Shown here in pieces: positions 1 to 13,145 of a stretch of 64,000 nt of DNA (positions within the stretch are counted from its first letter, which is position 1; each line of letters begins with the position of its first letter). The position numbers were made by a program, and so were the translations under genes. The stretch spans positions 663,519 to 727,518 of the forward strand of contig JAQFVV010006313.1 of NCBI GenBank assembly GCA_028023455.1. The letters run 5' to 3'. This DNA is from Epiperipatus broadwayi. Taxonomy: Eukaryota > Onychophora > Udeonychophora > Euonychophora > Peripatidae. The notes below the pieces were generated by a model. The model did no database searches and was not told where the DNA came from. It saw nothing but the letters and a program-made list of their open reading frames with translations.

Positions 1-320
1 ACTTTCCAATCGAAAAATAATCAGCCAAATGATGGTGATTTACTAAGTCACAATTCATTAATCAAAAATGTTTTAAATGAGCACACTCTAGTATATTGAA
101 ACTAGAGGCATCATTTGTCTGCAGGTCAGATGATGGATTACATTTAAAATTACCAAAGTTGATACATTTGCAAGAAAGGCAAATATAAGGGGAATATATT
201 ATGTCATATGTAATTCTAAAAGGAAAAAAAAATCCCTAGGTCTCAATAAAACCAGAACTTTCCAATCAAAAATAATCAGCTAAATGATGGTTATTTACTA
301 AGCCACAATACATTAATTTT
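1..320. repeat. Two diverged direct repeat copies, ~256-bp spacing
   Basis: The first ~62 bases recur at about 257-320 with a few substitutions; both begin ACTTTCCAATC and contain AATAATCAGC. The spacing is about 256 bases. The first copy may begin before the window. The sequence between the copies carries no recognisable gene. It could be a minisatellite remnant or a duplicated repeat fragment. Confidence 0.6.
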
Positions 321-1736
321 TAAAATGAGTTAGGTAAGTAATAAGACAATTATTAAAATCTCCCAAGTATCTATCAAACTGTAAATTACACAAAAGCTAA
401 TAAAAAAATTCTTGATACAGGCTCCACAACATAATAAAAAAATAATTCAAAATTACATAATATAGCATTAAAAAGATAATATATTTCACACACTAATAGC
501 TAAAGAAATGCATTAAATGATTATGATAAGATATAAATGTATACAAATATTTACTTTAGATTGAACAGAGATTTTACTATAGATTAGAATTAGACATGGA
601 AAGAATATATATAAAAGAGTACCTTTAGTGTTGGAAATTTCAATGAATACTCAGTTGGCTGCAGGTAAGATTGATTGAAGCCTTCAGATGATCTGTTCTT
701 TAAATGGTGGTGAGTGTGGAGGCATGTGGAGTAATCATTCTTAGTTTATGCTTTTATGTCATAATTGAAGAGAACAGCTAAGAAATCAGAATTCATCTTA
801 GAGTAAGTCTAGCATTGCATCCTTGAGAATTGACTGCACAGGGTGCAGAACGTGGCCATCTGGTAAAGTAAACATGATTAAATATGAATCTCCATAAGCT
901 AACATAAAATAATCACAAACAAGTCAAGGGAATTAGCTGTGTTGTTAGTTCTGGAATAATATAGGTCAAGACACCTAGGATAAACACAAGTCTGAATATG
1001 AATAAAAATCAGAAATGTCTCTCTTCTCAGGTCTCCTTGTATGCCACCTTTATCTCCTGCATAATCGTTCTTTTTTAATTATAAATTTTAGTGCAGGGCA
1101 CATCTCTATCTCACACTCAATCCTAATTAATAATTCAGCCCAAAGTTTAACTTATTAAAAAAATACCAATTAATTAAATCTCCACTCAGATAAATTATGC
1201 ATTAAAATAGATTTGTAATTAGCAACAAGAATGCAATCAACTTTTTTTCTTTATAATAAAAAAAAATTCCCAAAAAAATACAACAAAATGTTAGTTTGTT
1301 CTTTTAAAAGTTTTTTACAAAATTCACTTAAGACAGCTTTTAAATTACCATTTTTAACAAATCAAATTACAGAAAAGAAAATAAATAAGTGTGTGTGAAT
1401 ATATCTTTATTATGTAAAAAAAATAAATATTAAATCTTTGAAATAACTAAAACTCACAATCAAACTTTTGAAGCAGATATTATTCGGTTCAACTGCCAAA
1501 TCACCCATCAAAAAAAAAAAAAAAAAATGAAGTGCATTTTTTTGCTGTATATTTTTTTTCTTTAAAAAAAACTTTTACACATCTAACACCCTTGTAGAAA
1601 TCCCAGTTGGATATTTGTCCTGTTTTTTTTAAGCTATTACCTTATTTTTCAAAATATCTATCTCCAAACTTATAATTCATGAATGATAAAGAAATTATTT
1701 CCATTAGAAGTCCAACCCACTACTAAAAGACTAAGC
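321..1736. other. Non-coding AT-rich stretch
   Basis: No reading frame or RNA gene is visible. The part from about 600 to 1075 is less AT-rich and more complex than its surroundings and could be the tail of the neighbouring minus-strand relic. An A-run lies at about 1510-1527. Confidence 0.5.
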
Positions 1737-2801
1737 TTAGTCAGGTAATTTCTTCTTATGGAATGTTTGATCATCTTGGAGGTCTACCATAGTAAGCCTT
1801 TTTTTAGGTTCTTTTACTATATTACCATAATCTAACCATGTTAAAAATTTGGTTGTTTCCTCTTTTGACCAACCAATACTGCTTCTCATCATTTTCTGTA
1901 CAATAGGTGGCATATTATGTCAGATGGTTCTTATAATATGGTCCTCCAAGATAGGAAATGCCATTAACAATTTTAACTTAGTCACCTATCTAAAAAAATT
2001 GGGTGTATGTTTCTCAGTGGACAGTGGAATATATCCCCTGGAATATTTTATAGAACCTTCCATCATGTCTAGCTTTACTCCAGAAAATTTTCAGAATTGC
2101 ATGTCTGTATTTTTCAAACATCCAGGGTTTTGTATACAAAGTGTGCCACAAATCCAAGGCTGTATCCTGGAGATGTTTTCTGGTGAGCATGATTTTATCT
2201 TCATCAAACCAGTATTGAACCCAAAACAGGCTATCCAGACTTTATAAATGATTTAAGGGGCTTTCTCTCACCTCAGTCTTAAATATTTTCAATGAAAAAA
2301 ATTTTTTTTCCAAAAATTTGCTGATGGACCCCTCTTGCCATTTACTTCATGAGTCTCTATAGTCATTTTCTATTTTATATTTTTTTCCATATTGAACATA
2401 GTATGCTTATTATCTATTCCAGCTAGCCTTTGTTTGAGCCATTTAACAAATTAACACATATTTGCTGCACTTGTTTTCAAATTATCCTTATTGTCTTCTA
2501 TGGCTTGAATCACCTTTTCTAACATTCTGACATCATCTATTCCCTGCTCCATTTTTTTCTGAATTCCTTCTTCCTTTAACATCTCCAGTTCTACTTGTGT
2601 CATTTTGTCTATGTCTATCCATTCCTTGCACACCTCTTCCACCTGTGCTATAATCATTTCTAAACTCCCTGTTCTAATGCTACTTTGTTCAAATCCATCT
2701 CTCACCTCTTTCATATCCTCTTTTACTATTTCAACTTTCTGTCTCATTCCTCTCATCTTGGCTCTGAACTTTTCCATCCTTACCATATTCTCCTCCCTCA
2801 T
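1737..2801 (-). pseudogene. Decayed 354-codon coiled-coil protein, retroelement ORF1/Gag-like
   Basis: Read on the minus strand from an ATG at 2801, one frame runs to a TAA at 1737-1739 (355 codons with the stop). It has about eight in-frame stops but no net frameshift, the pattern of a gene decaying by point mutation. Residues 1-116 are uninterrupted and rich in K, E, M and L with heptad-like spacing, so probably coiled coil. Later parts include GLMKIKSCSPENI, PWICGTLCIQNPG and GWSKEETTKFLTWLDYGNI. No zinc knuckle or polymerase motif is visible. The likeliest identity is the structural protein of a retrotransposon, but I do not recognise the family. The overlapping plus-strand frame at 1849-2247 is judged a shadow. 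Confidence 0.5.
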
Positions 2802-3293
2802 TTATTTTTATCATTTCTGTACTAAAGTCAGCCAACATGACATCCAGGATTATACCTAATTGCAATAGTCCCCTTCAATAAAATAACAAGTCCCAATATC
2901 AACACTATCCAACCTCTGACCCATCTCAATGGAGGCACTTACCATTAGAATAATTGAAATAAATATTCAAAGATAACCTAGAGACATATATTCTATGACT
3001 AATTTTATACAGTCAGTTTGCAAGAAAGCAATCATCTATTGCACACACAGTAATGATATTCAAAATAGTCTGGAACTCAGTTCAGGACTAAAAAAAGTAT
3101 GCACAAATTGCAGTTCAACTTCATATATAAAAGTGTATTTTGACTCAGTTGTCATTAATACACAATTAGCATGCTATCTGATACCACAATCCCATGAACT
3201 TATTTGTACCAGCTCACAAACCTACTACTTAGCAGAGAAATTCATATCATGCTCAAGTGCAAAAAATCTCCATCATTCATTACCACATAATCC

Positions 3294-3542
3294 ATATTCC
3301 AAGGCTCCCCACTCAGCTCACTGCTATTTACTTTTTCCATCAACCCACTCATACTCAAAATCCAGCAGAGCATTAAAGATATCTAGGTACCAGGCACATC
3401 ATAATATATAGCCTGCATTGCATATATGGATGACATTACAGTCTTTCTTCCATTTAGAAATCAGATACCAATACTACAAAAATTACTGCATAATTGCCAA
3501 TCAACACACCAACAAGACTGCTGCCTGGTCATTGTACATCAG
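3294..3542 (+). pseudogene. LINE-C reverse transcriptase core fragment
   Basis: The frame reads FQGSPLSSLLFTFSINPLI, the motif B region of LINE reverse transcriptases (QGSPLSxLLF). Then AYMDDITVFLP carries the catalytic YxDD box as YMDD at 3423-3434. Two stops fall between the motifs and one ends the segment, so it is non-functional. LINE-A and LINE-B share the same motif order and spacing. Confidence 0.85.
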
Positions 3543-3729
3543 TAAGCCATGCACACAAATTTTCCAAGGCAAACTATCTCTTTCCTAGGTTTTTTTGTCT
3601 ACATGGGGACAAATGCAATGAAGCAAAAAACCAGAACAACTTTTAAAAGACAAAACAGAACTGATAACTGCTTCTTTATCAAAAGCATACCTCTCAATAC
3701 ATGCTAAATTACAAGAGTTCAATCAGCTG

Positions 3730-3915
3730 GTGATGACAAAGATTATCTACTTTTCTTCCACAAATCAATTCTCCCAAGCTTTCACATTAAAAATCTCTTC
3801 ATATTACAAGCAACTTCAATGGAATAGAAAGACAGTGCCAATATCTGAAAAATGCCTTACTTGCCCAGCAATACACAATGGTTTGGGGCTACCCAACCTA
3901 GATATATATTTTTAA
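3730..3915 (+). pseudogene. LINE-C post-RT (thumb/connection) fragment
   Basis: The translation runs from MMTKIIYFSSTNQFSQAF through LQWNRKTVPIS to NGLGLPNLDIYF. It aligns by eye with the LINE-B segment at 30795-31043 (MVKIIYYLP, then LLWRGQTTAIS, then SMGLNSIQTINF), which lies at the equivalent distance after that copy's YMDD box. It is therefore the region between the palm and the C-terminal zinc finger. It ends in a stop and is in a different frame from the RT core. Confidence 0.7.
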
Positions 3916-4289
3916 ATGCAAAAGACCACAAACCTTATTATAGCCACTCTCAGACATTTTTCAGAACCTTCAATGACTTTATCAAATAATACCTACACAC
4001 AAACATCGAACTTCATATTGCTATATATCATCAGTTATAAACCATTTTAGAACCACACATATCCAAATATCACTTTAAATAATAAAATATTCATATTGAC
4101 AGATAAATACCTTGGTATACCCTGGTCATACACGTGATATTATCTATCAGATGTTCAGAATAAACAACCAACAGCTGCTTAAAAATTTTAAAAGTTGTCC
4201 ATGGAACACACATTTTTTTGATTTTCTTCTTAGACAATCTATATGCCATGTTAATATCATACTTCCAAATATACATACATCATTATACA

Positions 4290-4520
4290 AAAATAGACCC
4301 CTTCTGCACACTACACCACAAAATTGAGATATTCAATAGCATCTCTTTTACAACTTCTCAGCATTAAACAATATTCAGCAAGTTTTCACTGATACATATA
4401 AACAACAAAACATCTCCCTGGAGAATATCTTAGTGAATTTCACAGACCATCCATCACTACAGTCTGTGCAGCAACTTTCATGTTCTACACATTTTGGTAC
4501 ATGTGATGTACATTCACTTT
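4290..4520 (+). pseudogene. LINE-C degenerate C-terminal zinc-finger region
   Basis: HLFYNFSALNNI near 4340-4375 corresponds to the H...C half of the finger in LINE-A and LINE-D, with the cysteine lost. Further on, YTFWYM, a stop, then CTF at about 4483-4512 is the counterpart of the conserved (F/L)W(C/Y)TRC block found in LINE-A, LINE-B and LINE-D. Several stops and substitutions show it is dead. Confidence 0.65.
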
Positions 4521-5107
4521 TGGCAATGCTAATAAGTGACATACATCAACATTTCCTAACAAATTAGTACAATTAAAATCAACAGACTATAAAAGCACTT
4601 CCAGACATCTTCACATCTACCTGGTCACTCATAAAACAATGCTGAAATCTTTAATAGTTCTGCCATTTCTCAAATCACTTAATATACACAAAAAGAGAAT
4701 GCAAAAAAATGGACATCACAAAATCCAAGAATTGATAGATGATAATAAAACACAAAATATTGCCAGCAGTGATACCGCAGCTTACACAACCAATATCTAA
4801 AGACAAACAAATTGTTACAAAGCATTATATATATGTATGTGTGTGTATTAATTATTCAAATGTAAATAAGATAACTTTAGAAACAATTTAAAAAAAAAAA
4901 ACAATGGAATTAAAAAAGAAGCTAACAGAGGCCATATAAATTTAGTATTATAACCTAGAACAAACAATCTATCACTCAGCAAGTTTATATCTGTAAAGAC
5001 TTGTAATGAACTTAGATAGACACAATATACATAATCATTAGACACATCAATGTAAACACATATATATGGTAAGTATTAATGTAACCTGTTCTTCTAGTCT
5101 GAATAAA

Positions 5108-5123
5108 GTTTCTTTTTTGAAAC
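5108..5123 (+). other. LINE-C 3'-terminal hairpin GTTTC-T6-GAAAC
   Basis: The last bases before the (TAA) tail form a 5-bp stem, GTTTC pairing with GAAAC, around a T-rich loop. An AATAAA hexamer lies just upstream. LINE-E has the same structure and LINE-A and LINE-D have looser versions. In many LINEs the 3' end is what the reverse transcriptase recognises to start copying; applying that here is inference. Confidence 0.7.
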
Positions 5124-5781
5124 ATAATAATAATAATAATAGTGATGATGATAATAATAATAATAACAGCAACACCAATAACAACAATAATATCCATGTG
5201 AAACTTGGTAATCTTAGATAACAGCAAAAAAAATATCTAAATTTAAATCTCAAAGAAGCATCTAAAATCTAGCATTATTCACATAAATTTAAAATATTCT
5301 TAAGTAAATAACAATAGTTAACTTTCCCAAGCATCTTTTCTGTGACAATTTTAAATCCACAAAAGCTTTTTCATCAAAAATTGACTTATTCAAATCATTT
5401 CAATTAGCAAAATAACAAAGAAAAAAATTTCTAGGTTTGAACCTCAAAAAGCTGTCTAAGAACTCCATATTTCATGATAATAATCATATATATATATATA
5501 TATATATAAGATCAATAAGCAAAATTGAACAATTTAAATTATTTTTTCTTAGACACTTTTAAATTCTTTAGAAAAAATTTTCATAAAAAAATAAAACAAT
5601 AAAATTTGTTGCCAATATAGTATGCACTCAATGCCATTTGGATTTTATAACTCACCCAAAATCCCTGCTGACACATTCAAGTGATAAATGACATGGATTA
5701 TTATCATGTGGTTTCAAAAATGGTGATTACAAAATCGCAAATTTCATCATTAATTAAAAAATCAAAATGCAAGATTTGTAA

Positions 5782-5926
5782 TTGTCATTGAATATTTTTT
5801 TTTTCCATATGTCATAGCATCGGTGGGGAGGCGAACGTGCAACAACCGTCTGCAACCAACTGCTTGCTAGCAAGGCTGCTGTGCTGACCTCTCGGCTACC
5901 AACGCTTGACTTGTCATTGAATATTT
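5782..5926. repeat. 16-bp target-site duplication of SINE copy 1
   Basis: TTGTCATTGAATATTT occurs at 5782-5797 and 5911-5926 without mismatch, directly abutting the SINE. The matching right arm of the foldback has only one equivalent sequence at this point. The SINE therefore arrived after the foldback formed. Confidence 0.9.
5798..5910 (-). mobile_element. tRNA-derived SINE, copy 1
   Basis: On the minus strand this begins GCGTTGGTAGCCGAGAGGTC, which resembles a tRNA 5' end with a polymerase III A box (TAGCCGAGAGGTC). A B-box-like CGTTCGCCTCCC follows about 60 bases on, and it ends in CATATGG plus an A-run. It is flanked by a perfect 16-base direct repeat, TTGTCATTGAATATTT, at 5782-5797 and 5911-5926, the signature of LINE-mediated insertion. 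The A and B boxes and possible long variable arm suggest a Ser- or Leu-type tRNA ancestor. A second copy lies at 47251-47367. Confidence 0.85.
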
Positions 5927-6734
5927 AAAAATCAAAATACTAATTTTGATCAACATTTACTTAAAAATCAAATCTTATGAGTAAATACTATGCATTAACA
6001 TACATTATGTCAATTTACCTAAATCTTTCAAAAATCAAAATGCAATTTACATTTGTTATAAGGCAATTTATATTTTCTACTTAAAAAAAAAAATCTAATT
6101 TACCTACTTTTCATTAATATTCCAAAAGATTATAACTTAGAAAATACAAAATGTAGCATATTAGTTTTACAAATAATCGGATTTTAGTTTTTTCTTATTA
6201 GAAATTCTTAATTCCCTATGGTGATCACTTGAAAGTTTTTTTATTTTTTTTTTAAAGTAAAAAAAACATAAATTGCCTTTGGATTTCTTTCGTAGGCTTA
6301 TAACAAATGTAAATTGCATTTTGATTTATGAAAGATTTACGTAAATTGCGATAATGTATGTTAACCTTTCCAATTTTTTTTTTTTTTTTTTTTAAAAAAA
6401 CCCCACCAAAAAAAAAAACAAAAAAAAATTAAAAAAAGAAAGGTTGGAGTTAATGCAAAGTATTTACTCCCATAATTTGATTTTGATTTTTTATTAAATA
6501 TTAAACATTGATCAAAATTCGGATTTTGATTTTAAATACTCGATAACAATTGTAATATTTGCATTTTAATTTTTAATTAATGATGAAATTTGTGATTTTG
6601 TAACCACCATTTTTTGAAACAACATGTTGATAGTCGATATCATTTATCACTTAAATGTGTCAGTGGGGATTTTGCATGAGTTATAAAATTAAAAGGGCAT
6701 CAAGCACATACTATATTGCCACCAAAAATTTATC

Positions 6735-7457
6735 AATGATATAACCTAACAAGATAATAATAGTCTTACAGCAAACCTATTAATTTCATAAGTCTCCAGA
6801 TTTGAACCTCAAGAAAACTTTCAAAACATGTATCCTTTGAGGTAAAATCAAATGTTAATAAAGAATAAACACAATTTAATAAAAAATAACTTTAACACTT
6901 TAAAAAATTAAATAATGACTTTCCAAAAAAAAAAAAAAAAACTATTTAAAAAATAACAAACCCAAGGCAAAAGTTGGTTTCTAAGTCATGTGACTAGAGG
7001 ATGGTATCAATGCAACCTACTCACTGCTACAGAGTTCAAAGGCCATAGAAACTTAAGGATTGACAGGCTTTAATGCACAATTTACTCGACCACTAGCCAA
7101 CTGCAAATCAAGCTGATGTCCCCACATCCAAAGCTAAGTAATTCACATAATCATGCAAAAAAAAGTTTATTACTGTCTTGGAACTGTTTCCATGTCTGTT
7201 GGTAAATGTCTCTATTTGCATTGTTGTGGAGGTCCATATCTTGGGTTATTTGTACCACAATTGTTTGCATAGTGGTAGGCATTTTCATGCAGGTTTTTCT
7301 GATTGTGTTGATGTTCATTTCTTGATATTGTATGTGTTTTGACTTAATTAAGCGCATTAAAGCTATATCTGATAGTGTTTCTACATACAGTTTCCAAAAA
7401 TGGAATACTAACATAATCAGAAAAAAATTGAAGAAAATGTCTGCCAGCCAAGATTGT
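6735..7457. other. Anonymous stretch, partly less AT-rich
   Basis: From about 6960 to 7450 the sequence is more complex than its surroundings. It carries an 87-codon open frame on the minus strand (7151-7414, rich in I, K, M, Q and T) with no recognisable domain. It could be a worn repeat. An A-run lies at about 6925-6942. Confidence 0.4.
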
Positions 7458-10049
<2,592 letters not shown>

Positions 10050-10050
10050 A

Positions 10051-10235
10051 ACTGTCCAGTTTCCATATGGGAGAGGGGAGCCACATTTTACTGTAGTGGA
10101 ACATAGAGTGTTTTTGTAGGATGCAGTGAGTGATGTGATAAAAAACAGATCAATGATTGTATCCATCTCTAATGGCTAGCTCAACTGATTACCTATTAAA
10201 TCTGAACACAATTTATATCAGTTCACCCACTTCCT
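10051..10235. repeat. Left terminal direct repeat
   Basis: This matches 12961-13145 in the same orientation. Shared stretches include TTTGTAGGATGCAG with TGTGATAAAAAAC, and TTAAATCTGAACACAATTTA with CAGTTCACCCACTTCC. The start is obscured by the adjacent (AT)n array. Confidence 0.75.
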
Positions 10236-10670
10236 TCCCCATAAAATTTATCTGGCTTCCAGAATCTAACATGGCTTTGACCAGTAAATCCTCAAACATC
10301 TCAAACATGAGGCAGTTTTGTATAGCAAAATTAGGTGTCTTCTCTTCTCAAATCACATTAAGTTAGGTATTTCTTTATATAGAGTTTGTTTTATATTACT
10401 GTCTCTCAGTATTCGTTTGGTCTTTTGAGGTGAGAAACATACCCTCAAGTACTTTTTAGTTTAATTTGGATGGGGTTTGGGTACATAATTACTGCACTCT
10501 GACTTTGGTGTATTCTCTGAGCTGTTAGGAGGGCTGTTTGAGGCTACATGATTCTGGTCTCAGTGTTCCTAAGGGGAACAGTGGTCTATAGATTTAGGTC
10601 CCACTGCTTTATTTTCCAGTGATTAGGGCCAGTATTGTTTTCCTGCTTCTTTTAAAAATGGAATTTACAG

Positions 10671-12198
10671 TTACTTCTTCCCTGCTTTTTCTGGTGTTCT
10701 GGTGGATAAATTTGAATTGTTCATGTCTATATTAGAAAGCAACTCTGACACTTGCTCAGTGTTACTTGCTGTTGTACTTAGGTTTACTTTCAAAGGTAAG
10801 TTCCTCTTCATGATTCTGATTATTTCACTCTTGATCAGGTGGTATGTGTTCAAGGTTCTTAGCCTGGTTACCTGGAGACAAAACAATTTAATGAGTTTCC
10901 CCTGGCATGGCTTAGTATTTCTCTTGGAACAGTTGGTATAACAATGATTTCTGTCTTCCCTTGTTCCAAAAAAAAATTTATTAAAAGGGTCTTGTAATCT
11001 TCAAATATGATTGAGGTCTGAAAGGATTTACATTATGTGAGCACATCTCCTTGTGGGTGATTTTATATGATAATGATTTTCTCTCATTCAGATAAATTGT
11101 GTGTCACTGCAAAGTATAGATGAGGGCTCATCAAATGTTCAATGAGGGCTTCATTCATAGTGCTTTAGAACACCTTCAGTCACACAAACTGATTAATGGC
11201 ACTGGGCTGTGTGGTGTTGAGTTGTCTAATATATATTTCTTGCTGGTTCATTAGCATATGGGTTATCCAGTAAGACTGATTGACATGGTATATGCATGGA
11301 ATTATTTCTTTATGGCTAACTATCTGTGTTGGATTCATCTCAACTTATAGATATATCCATATTCAGGTCTGTTAACCACTGTGGATCCTTTATGGTGAGT
11401 TTGAGGGGTCCTTCTTTGTCATTCGCATCTGTATTAGATTGTATTTTAAGCTGTGTATCAGTATGTTATGTCATGAAGGTTGAGGTCTTATGTGATAATT
11501 GGGCTTCAATGTCATTAAGTTTCTGGTTGAGGGTCTCATCCAAGCAGTCCACTCAATTGTGCATCTTGACTGATCTTACTACCAGTTTCTTGAGTGTGGC
11601 TATTTCAGTAGGTCTGGTTTCCTCTGTGTATGTCATTCTAATTTCCATCTTCACTTCAGCTTGTTATCAATGTTCTCTAATGATCTACTTTGTATCTCCA
11701 TATTGGTGGTTTGCTTCACATACAACTAAACCATTTTATTGTTCACCTCTTGTATTTCCATCTGTACCTTTGTCCACAGCTGGTCCTGTTCCACATATAT
11801 TTCATTCCTAAACATTTCTCTTTATAGATTTCATCATATTTGGTATTGCGTTGATCAGAGGTACTAACCTGACATTTTCTAAATCTTTGCTGCCATCTGA
11901 TATCTTTTTCCTTGATATCCTTTCTATTTTCCTCAATTGTTTGCCTCATTGCTTGATTGTATTGTTGCATGGTGTTCAACCCTCTGCACAGCTGTTCCAT
12001 ATCACGTGACAATCTATTATCAAATTCTTTAACTTCTGTCTTCAATTCTGATTTTATGTTTTCTAAATTTGATTTTAATGTCTCTTCCAAACCATCCATC
12101 CTGTAGTCTATTCTATTTCCCATATCATTTTCACTTGAGCCATCTGAGCTCCCATATTGCTTATCTGGGCCATCAGGGTTTAAGAGTATTTGTCCCAT
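10671..12198 (-). pseudogene. Coiled-coil Gag/ORF1-like protein, frameshifted
   Basis: It starts at an ATG at 12198 (MGQILLNPDGPDKQYGSSDG). An open 151-codon stretch to 11743 is acidic and Ser-rich at first, then strongly heptad-like (LEETLKSNLENIKSELKTEV). Beyond 11743 coding character continues after frameshifts and stops: VEQDQLWTKVQMEIQEVNNK, then IATLKKLVVRSVKMHN, then LDETLNQKLNDIEAQLSHKT. The end is an open 71-codon segment finishing STRTPEKAGKK and a stop at 10671. No zinc knuckle was found. A structural RNA-binding protein of a retroelement fits best. Confidence 0.5.
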
Positions 12199-12960
12199 GA
12201 CCCTAATATCTATCAGATCTTTGGTACTATGGGGTATTTTGATCCTAAGTCATAGAACAGTCATCTTGAATTCACCATGAGTTTAAAATATCACCATGTC
12301 TGGGATGTAGGCTTGCCTAGAGTGGTTGATTTTGGCTAGTGATCCCTCCAGTGCCTGGGTCAGTACTGACCATCCCCCAATGTCATTACTCTGAACCCTT
12401 TCTTCATAGCTACTAGTAATTAACATGTTTCTTCGGAATTCTCCATTTCCATTTTCTCCAAGTGCTTTTTGTTTCTAGTTGGCAATAATCCTAATTTATT
12501 TGTTTTGGTTATAACTATTCCTTTATTTCTCTTAATATAATAAATGATTGTCACATGATAATGTGTTTGGCATGATGTTTCAATTTTAATTCATCTCGTT
12601 AACAAGTTTTTTTTAATAATGTTGTCATTTATTGCCCAATTTATTTTAAGTGTGTTTAGTTCATCTGTCTCTTCTAGTTTATACATTTTATTCCCATGAT
12701 TATTCACTAATTTGAAGTCTCTGATTTCCTTATATTCTGTAACATTTATTTTTTTGTTTAAGGTAAGGATTTTTTCACACTTTTATGGTTAATTATTGTT
12801 AATTTGAAATTTACTCCATTTGGTTATATTCATTATTGTTATCCTGGATCAATCTGGGTATTAATCCATATAAAATTTAAAAAAAAATTGTACACTATGT
12901 TTGAAATTCATGCCAAACCCCTGTTTCAGGCCCCCAAAGTTCAGGAATTAATAACATGAG

Positions 12961-13145
12961 GGTCTGAATTTTGTATGTGAAAGGGAAGTTGCTCCTTACT
13001 GCAATGGGACCTAGGGTCTATTTGTAGGATGCAGAAAGTGGTGTGATAAAAAACCCTGATCAATGATTTTATCCACCTCTAATGATTAGCTCAAATTATT
13101 ACACATTAAATCTGAACACAATTTATCTCAGTTCACCCACTTCCT
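12961..13145. repeat. Right terminal direct repeat
   Basis: Partner of 10051-10235. The two differ at many scattered positions, so the insertion is old. If it is an LTR of a minus-strand element, this is the 5' one. Confidence 0.75.

Larger units (their letters stand above)
3050..5190 (+). mobile_element. LINE-C: 5'-truncated non-LTR retrotransposon
   Basis: In order there are reverse-transcriptase core motifs (3294-3542), a connection region (3730-3915), a degenerate C-terminal zinc-finger region (about 4290-4520), a 3' untranslated region (about 4800-5107), a terminal hairpin (5108-5123) and a (TAA)-type tail with CAA variants to about 5190. The 3' untranslated region matches LINE-E (33106-33395, minus) over most of ~290 bases, so they are one family. 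The 5' limit is unclear; a possible motif A remnant (VYFDS) sits near 3140. No endonuclease domain is seen. Confidence 0.8.
5599..6734. mobile_element. Foldback element with ~500-base inverted arms
   Basis: The left arm (about 5599-6105) matches the reverse complement of the right arm (about 6225-6734) over nearly its whole length. Paired landmarks are GCCAATATAGTATG near 5611 against CATACTATATTGCC near 6705, and ACATTTGTTATAAG near 6050 against CTTATAACAAATGT near 6300. About 120 bases separate the arms. The left arm has gained a SINE with its target duplication (5798-5926). The right arm has gained an A/T homopolymer tract (about 6365-6445). There is no coding capacity, so it is a non-autonomous foldback or MITE-type DNA element. 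The outer ends and target duplication are not resolved. Confidence 0.8.
5225..6860. repeat. Degenerate ~200-bp direct repeat units split by a foldback element
   Basis: Related segments occur at about 5225-5290, 5425-5500 and 6780-6860, each containing a form of TTTGAACCTCAA followed by A-rich sequence. The first two are about 200 bases apart. The third lies beyond the foldback element at 5599-6734, as if that element had inserted into the array. Similarity is modest and seen by eye only. Confidence 0.45.
10051..13145 (-). mobile_element. ~3.1-kb element with direct terminal repeats and one coiled-coil gene
   Basis: Direct repeats of about 185 bases (10051-10235 and 12961-13145) bound the region. 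Between them the minus strand carries a decayed coding region, about 12198 to 10671, rich in coiled coil. No reverse transcriptase, integrase, protease or RNase H motif is visible. It looks like a non-autonomous LTR-type or similar element that encodes only a Gag-like protein. I did not find a convincing primer-binding site, so the LTR interpretation is inference. Confidence 0.5.

Noticed and set aside
1849-2247. 132-codon plus-strand frame
   Set aside because: The opposite strand carries a longer, single-frame coding relic continuous with the coiled-coil segment, so this is judged a shadow.
5798-5910. Functional tRNA-Ser/Leu gene
   Set aside because: No credible acceptor stem or anticodon arm, an A-rich tail follows, and target duplications flank it; SINE fits better.
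10236-10270. Primer-binding site starting TGGCTTCC after the left direct repeat
   Set aside because: It does not match any tRNA 3' end I can recall with confidence and would imply plus-strand orientation, opposite to the coding relic.
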